Assembly: GCA_009667805.1 (NCBI GenBank)
Contig: CM019068.1
Location: 6,257,733-6,321,732, forward strand
DNA length: 64,000 bases
Origin: Leptobrachium leishanense
Taxonomy: Eukaryota; Chordata; Amphibia; Anura; Megophryidae
Direction of reading: 5' to 3'
Shown one piece after another: positions 23,701 through 35,700 of the stretch. Every line of letters starts with the position of its first letter. Position 1 is the stretch's first letter. Position numbers and translations under genes: made by a program. Under the pieces are notes generated by a model. It made no database searches. It was not told where the DNA came from and was given only the letters and a program-made list of their open reading frames with translations.

Positions 23701-26700
23701 ATAGTCTTTAATGAACCCCTCTGCCAGTCTCATCCACCTCACATCTCGCCTCCCTAACAGGGATGAGCTGTCCGGTTCGGATGGTTCGGAGTTCGCATCG
23801 AACATAGCCTGTTCGTTTGTTCGCAAACTCGGAACATTTCCGGGTGTTCGCCGCGTGTTCGCCCACAATGCACCACAATGGACCACAATGCACTTTCCCA
23901 CTGGCCTGAAGCTCGTAATTGCCTACAGCCTTGCACCTGACTACAGGTCTGGTGCAAGACAGGTTCAACACTATGCCAATCACGGGTCAGAGTCCTGATT
24001 GGGCAAATTTTGCCCAATCATGGGCTCACAGAGCTAAGTCCTGCAGCACACTATATAAGGTTTCCACGCAGCGCTTCTGCACACATTTGAGAGGAGATTT
24101 CAGAGGAGATAGTTGTTCTGTGTTCTTACTGCCGGTCTGCCACACTACTGGGGGGGGGTCTGGGGGGTCTAATTTCTACCAAATATCTGGGAATTGAATG
24201 ATCTGTCTGTTGTCACTGCCACGTAGTATTTTGGGGGCTCACAAATTTCTACAAAATATTTGGGAATTGTTATAATCTGTGTGTTCTCACTGGCTGCCAC
24301 CCATCAGGGGGTCTCACTGATTTATCGGAGGTTTCTGAGACTTGTAATCTGTGGCTTCTCACTGCCACCCATCAGGGGGTCTCACTGATTTATAGGAGGT
24401 TTCTGAGATTTGTAATCTGTGGCTTCTCACTGCCACCCATCAGGGGGTCACACTGATTTATAGGAGGTTTCTGAGATTTGTAATCTGTGGCTTCTCACTG
24501 CCACCCATCAGGGGGTCTCACTGATTTATAGGAGGTTTCTGAGATTTGTAATCTGTGGCTTCTCGCTGCCACCCATCAGGGAGTCCCACATACTTCTAGC
24601 AGATTTATGCGAATTGTAATCTGTGGCTTCTCATTGCCACCCATCAGGGGGTCTCACTGATTTATAGGAGGGAATTGTAATCTGTGTCTTGTCACTGGCT
24701 GCCAGCTATCAGGGTGTCTCACTGAGTTATACCAGAGTTCTGTAAATTTTTAATCTTTATACCAGAGTTGAATCAGAGTTCTGTATATATTTAATCTATA
24801 TATCACTCACCATGTCTGAAAGAACAAAAAGGACAGGCAGACGCTCCCAGATACAGATAAGAGGGCAAGCAGCCCCTGTGTCGGGAGGCTGTGCCTCTGG
24901 TCGTGGTGTACGTGGTGCATCCTCTGCAGGGGCACGCTTGTCCTTTCTAACTGGTGCTGGCCGTCTTCTTAAGCAGCAGCAACATACCGAGGATTTGGTG
25001 GATTGGCTAACCAGGCCATCCTCATCCTCCGAGTCCTCTGCCAGCCAGGCTTGTAGTGCTTTACAGTCCACCTCAGCTGCCAAAGCATCTAATGCAGCCT
25101 CCATGTCCACAGCTACTCCTGTCATAGCCTCGCTATCACACACGGAGGAGTCAGCTGAATTGTTTGACTACAATGCCCGTGACATGCTGCTTGAGGATGC
25201 GCAGCAAGTACAGTGCTCTGATTATTATTATTATTATTCTTTATTTATAAAGCGCCAGCATATTCCCGCAGCGCTGTACAATAAGCACAGTATAGACAGG
25301 GTTACAATACATTGAACAACATTGACAAACAGTACAGGAGGAGATGAGGGCCCTATCCCGTAGGAACTTCACAATCTGGGAGGGTTGGGGTTGGAAAACA
25401 GGAGGAGAGGACTGTAAGGTTAGAGTGATTGATGATTGCGTCAGTGAGTTGGGTGGTAGGCTTCCCTAAATAGGGAACGTTTTAAGGGAGCGTTTGAAGG
25501 AAGAGAAGTTAGGGGAAAGTCTGACAGTACGAGGAGAGCGTTCCAGAGAGTGGGGGCTGCGCGTGAGAAATCCTGCAGTCTATCATGGGAAGAGGTGATG
25601 CGGTGAGAAGCTAGGCGCAGGTCACTGTTTGACCTTAGGGAGCGGGCTGGGGTGTATTTGGTGATTAGTGAGGACAGGTAGTGGGGAGCTGAGTTAGTGA
25701 GGGTTTTGTAGGTAAGGATAAGGTTTGAACTTAATTCTGCAGTGGATGGGGAGCCAGTGAAGGGACTCGCAGAGGGGAGCGGCAGAGACAGAGCGGCGGG
25801 TGAGGTGAATTAGTCTGGCGGAGGCGTTCAGGATGGATTGTAGGGGGGAGGAGGCGGGACAAGGGAGGCCAGATAAGAGATTTTGCAATAGTCGAGTCGG
25901 GAGATTACCAGGGCGTGTATGAGTTGTTTTGTGTGGCGACAGCGGTAAGAAATGGCCGAATTCTGGAATATTACGCAGTTGGTATCGGCAGGAGGAGGAA
26001 AAGGACTTGATGTGGGGGATGAAGGAAAGAGCAGAGTCAAGTGTAACTCCAAGACAGCGAACTTGGTTTGATGGGGAAATGGTGATACCCTCCACCGTGA
26101 TAGAGAAGTCAGGAGGTGGGGAGGCATTGGAGGGAGGAATAAGTAGGAGTTCAGTCTTCGACATGTTGATCTTTAGGTGGTGGGAGGCCATCCAGGAGGA
26201 GATGCCAGATAAACAGTCACTGACTTTTGAAAGGACAGGGGAGAGAGATCAGGGGTAGAGAGGTAGATCTGAGTGTCATCAGCGTAGAGGTGGTAATTGA
26301 AGCCAAAGCTGTTGATGATTTTGCCCAGGGAGGAGGTGTAGATGGAAAAGAGCAGAGGACCAAGGACAGAGCCTTGAGGTACCACCAACAGATAGAGGCA
26401 ATGAGGAGGAGGAGTTACCAGCAAAGGACACACAGAAGGACCTGTTGGATAAATAGGATTCGACCCAAGCGAGTGCAGTGTCACCGAGACCCAGAGAGTT
26501 GAGGGTCTGTAGAAGGAGGGGGTGGTCAACAGTGTCAAAAGCAGCCGAGAGGTCAAGCAGGATGAGAATAGAATAGTGGCCGTGTTTTTTTAGCAGTTAG
26601 GAGGTCGTTGGTGACTTTGGTGAGGGCAGTTTCAGTTGAGTGTAGGGGACGGAAGCCAGATTGCAGGGGGTCAAGTAGGGAATTGGAGGACAGGAAGAGG

Positions 26701-29700
26701 GAGAGGCGGTTGAAGACTAGTTTTTTCTAAGAGCTTTGATGTGAAGGGAAGCAGGGATACAGGGCGGTAGTTGGATGGAGAGTTGGGATCTAGGGATGGT
26801 TTCTTTAGTAAAGGGGTAACTAGCGCGTGTTTGAAGGCGGATGGAAAGGAGCCAGTGGAGAGAGAGAGGTTGAAGATGTGTGTGAGAGCAGGGGTGAGGG
26901 AGGAGGAGAGGGGAGGAATTAGATGCGAGGGAATGGGGTCGAGCGGGCATGTGGTGAGATGTGAGGAGGACAATAAGGAATTGACTTCCTCCTCAGTGGC
27001 TGGGAGGAAGCGGCAGAGGGTGGCAGAGGGGACCTGTGGGAGTGGAGGTGGCAGATAACTATCTTGTGTTGGGATGTTGCGTCTGATATTTAGAGTTTTA
27101 CTGAGGAAGTAGTCTGCCAGGTCTTGAGCGCTGAAGGCAGCTGGGGGGGAGGTGCAGGTGGGTAGAGGAGGGTGTTGAAGGTGGACCAGAGCCGTTTAGG
27201 GTTGGAGGACAGCGTAGATATAAGAGATGAGAAGAAGGATTGTTTGGCCAAGTGGAGGGCAGAGGTGTATGACCGGAGAATAACTTGAAGTGAACAAAAT
27301 CAGCTTCAGAGCGGGATTTCCTCCAGGCACGCTCTGCAGTGCGGGAGCATCTTTGCAGGTAGCGTGTCTGGAGGGTGTGCCAGGGCTGAAGCTGGCGCGT
27401 GGGGCCTTACAGAGTCGAAGAGGAGCAAGAGTGTCTAGAGCAGAGATAAGAATAGTGTTGTAGTGATTAGTGGCAGCATCAGGGCAGGTGAAGGATGAGG
27501 TATGAGGGAGGTGGTGAAGTAGGTTGGAGAATTGATGGGGGTCCACAGCATGTAGATTTCTGCGAGTGTGTGTGCGGGGTGGGGGAGCAGGATGTTTAGG
27601 AAGTCCAGATAGGTTGAAAGAGAGAAGGTGGTGGTCAGAGATGGGGAAAGGGCGACAGTTGAACTCAGAAATGGAGCAGAGGTTGGAGAAGACAAGGTCA
27701 ATAGCATGACCATCGCGGTGGGTAGGGAGGAGGGAGGATTGTGTGAGTCCAAGGGAGGATGTGAGTGAAAGAAGTTTGATTCAATCTCTGAGGTTGAGGA
27801 AGGGAGTATAATCAACCTAGAGGACGGGGGTGCCAGTGATGACACACAAATAACTGGCACTCATGTTGCCCCAGCAGCTGCAGCATACTGCCGAGTTGGC
27901 TCCAGTGATGACGACATAGGAGGTGAAGATGACATTGATGAGGTCACTAACTCCACCTGGGTGCCAGATCGAACAGAAGAATCAAGTGAGGAGGAGGGGG
28001 AGGAGGAGGAGGCACAGCAAACACGAGGCACAACATCCTCTATGACCAACCGTAGCACTAGCCAGTCCAAGGCATCAGATGTCAGAGCTGCTCCGGTGCA
28101 GAGCGCTGTTGTCTCAAAGCACACACGCAGGAACTCTGCTGTCTGCTGGGAGTTCTTAAAGAAATGTGCAGCAGACCCCACCTTTTCTATTTGTAATCTA
28201 TGTCAGATGAGGCTTAAGCGTGGGAAAGACACCGGACACTTGGGTACCACGTGCTTGAGGCAACATATGACCTCATGCCACACATCCCATTGGCGCAAAA
28301 CTTTGCGTAGGTCCTCCTCCTCATCTGTCTCTACCCCCACCGTATGTCCTGCCATGTCATTGCCTACAACCTCCACTGAAAGGGATGATGCTACGGTAAT
28401 GGATGTACCAGGTCCTTCCTCACAATGTGACAGCATCCCATCAGCTGAAGATTTACGCAGTCAGATTACATTGCCGCAGCTGCTGCAGCGTAAAAAAAAT
28501 ATAGTTCCAACCATCCCCAAGCACAGCGTCTAAATGCCAGCTTAGCAAAATTACTCGCATTGCAGCTGCTGCCTTTCCAGCTGGTGGACTCTGCTCCTTT
28601 CTGTGAATTTGCTGAATGTGCTGTACCACAGTGGCAGGTTCCAAAACACCATTACTTTTCACGCAAGGCCTTTCCAGCACTATACCAGCACGTGGAAGAC
28701 AATGTTATCGAGTCATTGGGAAAGGCAGTCAGTAGCAAGGTGCAGGTCACTTTAGACACGTGGTCCAGCAAGCATGGACAGGGTCGTTACATTTACTTCA
28801 CGGCACACTGGGTAACTCTGATTGCCCCTGGGAGGGATCCAAGACGGGGCTCTGTGCTGGAGCTTGTTCATCCACCATGCCTCCAGAAAGCTGCTTGTAT
28901 GATGTCTGTCTGCTCCACCACCACCACCTCTCCCTCTTCCTCCTCCTTCTCCTCCTTCTGTGTCTCTGGTGAAGTGGCAGTTAAACCGACGCCTGACAGG
29001 GTCTACGCCATGGCTCAAGCAAAAAGAAGCTGTGCTTGAGCTGGTTTGTTTAGGGGACAGGAGCCACACTGGGCCAGAAATTCTGTCAGCTCTGCAGGGC
29101 CAGGTGCAGAGATGGTTAACACCACGCCAGCTTCAGCTGGGAATGATCGTCTGTGATAATGGCAGCAACCTTCTCTCCGCCCTACGCAAGGGTAAATTGA
29201 CGCATGTACCATGCCTAGCACACGTCCTAAATCTAGTAGTACAGCATTTCCTAACCAAGTACCCAGGGCTGGCAGAGCTTCTCAGCTAGGCCAGAAAAGT
29301 CTGCAGCCACTTCAGACGGTCATTCCCAGCAAGCGTTCGCCTGGCAGAAATTCAAAGAGAATTCCACCTTCCCACAAACCGTCTGATCTGCGACATGCCC
29401 ACCAGGTGGAACTCGACATTAGCAATGCTGCAGCATCTGCACAAGCAGCAGAGGGCCATCAATGAGTACCTGTGTGAGTATGGCACAAGGACAGTTTCAG
29501 GTCAACTTGTTTTGTTTTTTTCCCCGCAGTGGCTGATGATCAAGGATGCATGCACTGTACTGTCACCATTTGAGGAGGCAACGAGGAAGGTGAGCGGGGA
29601 CAGTGCATGCATCAGTGACACAATTCCTTTAGAGTTCCTGCTGGAGCACACTCTGCGGGGAATTATAGATGTGGCTCTAGAGGCAGAGCAGCGGGAGGAA

Positions 29701-32700
29701 GAGGAGGCCTTCCCTAGCTCTCAAGGCCCCAGTCTTTCCGCAGACAGCATTCCAGGGTCCTACTCAGATCAGACAGGAGGAGGATGAGGAGGATGAGGAG
29801 GGATATTTAAGTAGTGGGGGCATTGAAGGTGGAGATTCCTCAAGGGAGGGTTTCGTGTGCTCAGAAACACAAGGGCTAGTGCGTGACTGGGAGGAGGAAG
29901 TCCACGATGGGGTCATCCTCATTGACCAGGAAGACTCGGAAGCTAATGCCACCTCCAACCTACGCTGCATGGGCTCCCTTATAATGCAAAGCCTGCTAAA
30001 GGACCCCAAGATTCGTGCTATCAAGGAGAGGGATCATTACTGGTTGGCAACCCTTCTTGATCCACGATACAAGGGTAAAGTTGCAGAGCTCATCCTGCCC
30101 GCACAGAGGGAGCACAGGATGAAAAAACTTGAGGACGCTCTAAAGCGACACTTGTGTAACACCTTTCCAAGCACTGGTAGGTTACCAAGTGATGACACAC
30201 GTGCTTCTGAGGCTGCGGATGATTAGAGGAATAGTGGTGAAGGCCAGGGCCGCTTGACTGTTGCATTTTTAAAAAAATTTAGTCCACGACGCCCAGGGAT
30301 GTCAAATGTAGGCACCCATTGCCAGCGTCTTCACCATATGGTGCAGGACTACCTAGGGGCAAGGGCAGACCTGGATACGTTTCCAGCAGATGATCCACTG
30401 GCTTACTGGGTGTTCAGATTGGATCACTGGCCAGAACGTATCCAATATGCTATGCAGCTACTAGGTTGCCCTTCATCTAGCGTGCTTTCTGAAAGGACGT
30501 TCAGTGCCGCTGGAAGTTTTGTCACAGACAAAAGAGTGTGTCTGTCCACCGACTCTGTAGACCGGCTGACATTTATAAAAATGAATCAGTCCTGGATCAG
30601 CAGCTATCAACCCCCTGATGCTGAAGTAACAGAATAGATCGGGGATGTCTTCTGCATTCACATAACCTCCAGCACTGAACTCTTCCACAATACCACAAAA
30701 GGGTTACGGTGTGAAGGGACTTGCTGCCATGAAAGGCACAATATTTGGCTGCACTGACGCCTGTGCCACATTTATATCATTTTAATCTTTTGAACCGCAG
30801 GGTCCAACCCTGCACTCTTCCACAATACTACAGAGGGGTTACTGTATGATGATACTTGCTGCCCTGGCAGTCTGGCACCAAAAGCACAATATCTGGGTGC
30901 ACTGACGCCCATTACCAGATGCATATCTTTTTAATATAGGACCGCAAGGTCCACCCCTGCATTCTTCCACAATACTACAGAGGGGTTACTGTATGATAGT
31001 ACTTGCTGGCCTGGCAGTCTGGCACCAAAAGCACAATATCTGGGTGCACTGACGCTCATTACCAGATTCATATATTTTTAATATAGGACCACATGGTCCA
31101 CCCCTGCATTCTTTCACAATACCACAGAGGGGTTACTGTATGAATGCACTTGCAGGCCTGGCACCAAAAGCACAATATTTGGGTGCACTGCCACTGACGC
31201 CTGTATCAGATTCATATCCTCAGAGGGGTTACGGTGTGACGGCACTGTTGCCGACGCTAAAGGCCCAATTTTAAAGCACCTATTGTTACTTTCATCCAAA
31301 GCCTGCATAAGTTTCACAATAATTTAGCCAAAAAAATCACAAAAACTTTTTCTATGTGTCCTAAAACATCTCTTTTAATACAGACTGCCGCCCCAAGCAG
31401 TTGTTTATGCATAGATTAAAGGAAAAGCATTTACCGTCTTTTGAAATGTATTTTTTTTGTTTTTAAGTGTTTCTATACATCCTAGAAATCCGCCACTTCA
31501 CGGGCAGGTTATGGGGACCTCCTAGGCACGATATTTGAAGGAATTTTTCGTTTTTATGTTTAACCCTTATTTCATGGAAAACTCACTGTCCCTTTAAAAC
31601 TTTTTTTAAAAAACTTTTTGTCCTTGTTTCCTGTCCCCCAGGGCACTACCCGGACTCCCATACACCTTTTATGGCAAATATCTAGCATATATGCCCTCTT
31701 GGAGGGACTCTAAAAATCGAATTTTTAGCCCCATTGACGTGTATTGAGTTCGAGTTCGGATTCGAACATTTGGAAAGTTCGAGTTCGAATACGAACCGAT
31801 CTCGGGGGTGTTCGGCTCATCCCTAGTCCCTAACTCCTCACCCCTCCTACAGTCTGCAATGAACACATCTTCCAGAGTCACCCACCTCACATCCTGTACC
31901 TCTCACACCTCAACCTCCTACATCCTGTAATGAACACCTTTGCCAGACTCATCCACCTCACATCCTGCACCTCTCACACCTCACCCTCTATAGTCTTTAA
32001 TGAACCCCTCTGCCAGTCTCCTCCACCTCACATCTCACATCCCTAACTCCTCACCCCTCTACAGTCTGCAATGAACACATCTTCCAGACTCCCCCACCTC
32101 ACATCCTGTACCTCTCACACCTCACCCCTCTGCATTCTGTAATGAACGCCACTGCCAGACTCATCCACCTCACATCCTGCACCTCTCACACCTCACATCC
32201 TGTACCTCTCACACCACACCCCTCTGCATTCTGTAATGAACGCCACTGCCAGACTCATCCACCTCACATCCTGCACCTCTCACACCTCACCCCTCAGCAT
32301 TCTATTTCTGATGATCTCTGAGCCAATGTCTTGGCTTCATGTGGGCTTTCTTGTCTACCCATTTCCGGTCTCCCAATCATGACTTTGTAAATATCTTCTG
32401 TAAAATGTAAAGGGCCTTAATTCTCCTAATAAAATCCTGGTCCACTGGGGTGGAATAAAATAATCTCTTGAATAATCCTGGTGTTGTGGATCCTTTGTTT
32501 TCTATGGTTTGGATTGAGGAGTCCTGTGATTCCGCACCCAGGTTCTCCGCTTTTACATTTATTATGCGGTTTCTCACATTGTTGGTTTGTTAATCAGATC
32601 CCTGGATTGTCTTATTGTCTCGACACGTCCCGGATAGTAAACACAAACAAATATTCTTTAGCTGGCTGTCTCTGGCTGCTTGGAGGACACTTGCTGCTAC

Positions 32701-35700
32701 TTGGTTACATATCATGGCCCCCTCATGGTATAATCAGTCCCACCCAAGATTAATGACATAAATCTATTGGGCAAAGTAACCGCCGCCGTGCATGGTGCTT
32801 TGTGTGTCCATGAACGGACTCGGGCGCTGTGGGAGGATTTTTCTGCATCTTACTGAGGTTTTGGGGATCAGTTGTGATAAAGTGAGTCTCTCCCGAGCTC
32901 ACCTCATACTATTACCTCCATCCCCTCCTGTTACGTTTTTGTTTTTTTTAGATTTTCACCTTACATCCTAAATGTGTGCGTCATGTGAGCGACCAATCCG
33001 GCAGCTGCACTCTGTGACTTCGCTGTACAATGTTTCATACTGTCTATTGTTGCACATTACGTAAAGAAAAGATGGGCTTGAAAAAGAAAAACACCAAATT
33101 GATCTGTCCAACACTTTTCCGGCCTCCAGACTCACAAGTTCGACCCTGCTGAAAGGCGACAGTTTATCTTACCTTCTCATGTTGAATACGCATATTCGAG
33201 TCAACTGTCACCACCCGGAATCTCACTAAAAAGAAAAGAAATACGCTAGAATCAGGAAAAAGATATAATTGACAACTTTACTCCTAAAAACAGCATTATT
33301 ATTACTATTATCATCATTTATATGTCGCCAACAGTTTCCGCAGCGCTTTACAACAACCAAAGGGAACAAAATTGTAAACACAATAATAAAGCTGCATTAG
33401 AAAAAAAGAGAAATATTTTATTTATACATAAATCTAACCTGGTTATATTTGGTATCACTGGAAATGTCATAATCTGGCATTTCCAGTGATACCTCATATG
33501 TCCCTCTAGCCCTTAGGGCTCCAGAGATACAGTGGAATAAATGATTGTAAATTGTAAAAAAAATAATGTTTTTCTTACAGAGCAAGGTGCCCCCTTGTGG
33601 CAGGTGCCTGTATGGCTAGTTATATATCTGACCCTGATTCTACCATGCCCCTGCGGCTGACCACGATCCATTGATCCAATGCCAGTATCGGCACCGATAC
33701 TGATACAAAGTATCGGTATGGATACATCTGTAATGCAAAATCTAAAAGTTTATATTTTCTAGTTATATTTGCAACCAAAAACTCCTAATTAAATATCCCC
33801 CATTATATTTACAACCTGCAATTCCCTTCTTTTATATTTTACTGTAAATGTGCAAACCTGCAAGTCAGTACTGTAATTTTTACACTAAAAACCCGCAAGT
33901 CCTGAGTGTACAGCAAAACTCGCATTTACAGGAATTAAATAGAGACCGGCGCATTTTTAATGCACATCCTGTAAATGCATGTCCAGGATTTACAGTAACA
34001 CACGCATTTACATTAACGAGCGCCTGTCATGTAAGATGTGGATCTTCGGGACCTCGGGCTGTGGGATGCAGGACTTACAGTAATGCAGAGAGACACGGAG
34101 AAAGCATTCGAGCACACGTACATACACTCTTTTTGGGGGGAGCGTTTTAATTTGCCCGATATTTTTCCAAACTGGGCCTTTTATTCAAATTCGGCTCCGG
34201 CCAAATATTTTCATCTGAATCAGCCAATATTTAGACATAATAAATTAAACGAGTTAAATCTAGCGCTAAATTGGATAAAGTGATGCAATCCGCGTCTGTC
34301 CTCAGTCTATCCTTTGCATTTTCTATAAAATCATGTCATTTCGGCAGCACAGCTTCCCGCCACTGTTCAGGGTTCGGCTTTAGACTGTATATTTTTTTCA
34401 TAGTGGAAACAGAAGCTTTTAACAGCCAAACGAGGGAAGTAAATAGAGTTATTAAGAAGCTTTGGCATATTTTATTATGGGACCCCTTGTTAAAAGAAGT
34501 ATTGGAGGAAAAAAACAAAGATTATTAATCGGGGTAGTAAAAATATTAGACAAACGGTAGTTAGGAGTCCGAAAGGAAAATAAAGAAGGAATAAGGACCC
34601 ATATGCTATTCCTGGAGGCTTTTATGGCCGCGGGTTATGATTAGCATGTAAAAACACTGAGCAAAAGAAAAGATACATATAGGGTTATTCAAAGAGATCC
34701 GAATAGCTGCCGAAAGGTAACCGAACGCTGAAATTCAGGATACAGTTTTTGGCGAATTGCCTGCACATACGGTGCCTGTTCGAGGGCAGTGAAATCCCCA
34801 TAGAGAAGCAATGCTTCAGCTATTCAGAGAACAAAAACCAGCAGTGAAAAGTTGCTGAATTGCCCTGCTGTTCAGTGGTTTCATTCGACAGGTTTATTGA
34901 GGCGAATCCCATAGGCTTCAATGTTAAAAATATTCCCCTTTTAATTCAATATCTAATAAACCGTTTACTATAATATTCTGCAATAAAGAGTCTCTTTATT
35001 TATCGATTTTTTTTTTAGGATCTTTTAAGTATTTTTCGGGATTTTTTTTTTAAAAACAAATTCCGCTTTTTTTTGTTTAAACTTTTCTTCTTTTTTCTGT
35101 AACAGCCCTTTTTATTATCATTCATTGGATTTTATAAGTAAATTTCAGACATTTTCACTCAGTAGTTTGTTTGCAAAAAGCGTTTCACTTTTCAAACATT
35201 CAAGCAAATAGTTTTTTTAATTTATTCACTCCATTCGTCTGCGGTGTCGGGTTTTTCCGGCGGCTGCGCTGCGTGTGATCGGCTCCTGCTCGGGTTTTTC
35301 CGGTGTTTTCGGCGGGTTAATCCAGATGTTTTTGCGGGTTTCAGTGTGCAATCGTCCTTGTTTTGCAGTGCATCTTCGGCGACCTTTCCCTGCACTACGA
35401 CGGTCCTGTGGTGTTTGCTGAATACACCGCTGGGTCGCCGAAATGGGATCGCCAAATCATACCGAATTGAAGAGAACGAAAAGTCACCGAATGTGCGGTG
35501 GCTTTTTGATTATATTTGAATAACCCGGATAGATAAGATTGAGGATTGGATTCTGTATAGGATGGAACAGGTGCCAGTGGAATAATGTGATATATACATT
35601 GACCTGCCCGTGTGGGCTAAGGTACATTGGTTGGACAATTAGACCTTTGCACGTAAGAATCATGGAGCATATTAGGAATATCAAGAGGCGCTTCATGGAT

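Larger units (their letters stand above)
23759..31826 (+). mobile_element. hAT transposon copy 1 (BED-finger type), dead
   Basis: 8068 bp including a 2.55-kb L2 insertion. Left end AGGGATGAGCTG, right end GGCTCATCCCTAG; both subterminal regions repeat GTTCG/CGAAC-like steps. Flanked by TCCCTAAC at 23751-23758 and 31827-31834, an exact 8-bp duplication. It holds a TATA-containing promoter region, a 68-bp leader array, a broken transposase gene and a 147-bp trailer array. Confidence 0.92.

Noticed and set aside
25929..26502. Plus-strand frames over L2 copy 2
   Set aside because: They are antisense to the LINE reverse transcriptase, which explains their purine-rich, Glu/Arg-rich composition.
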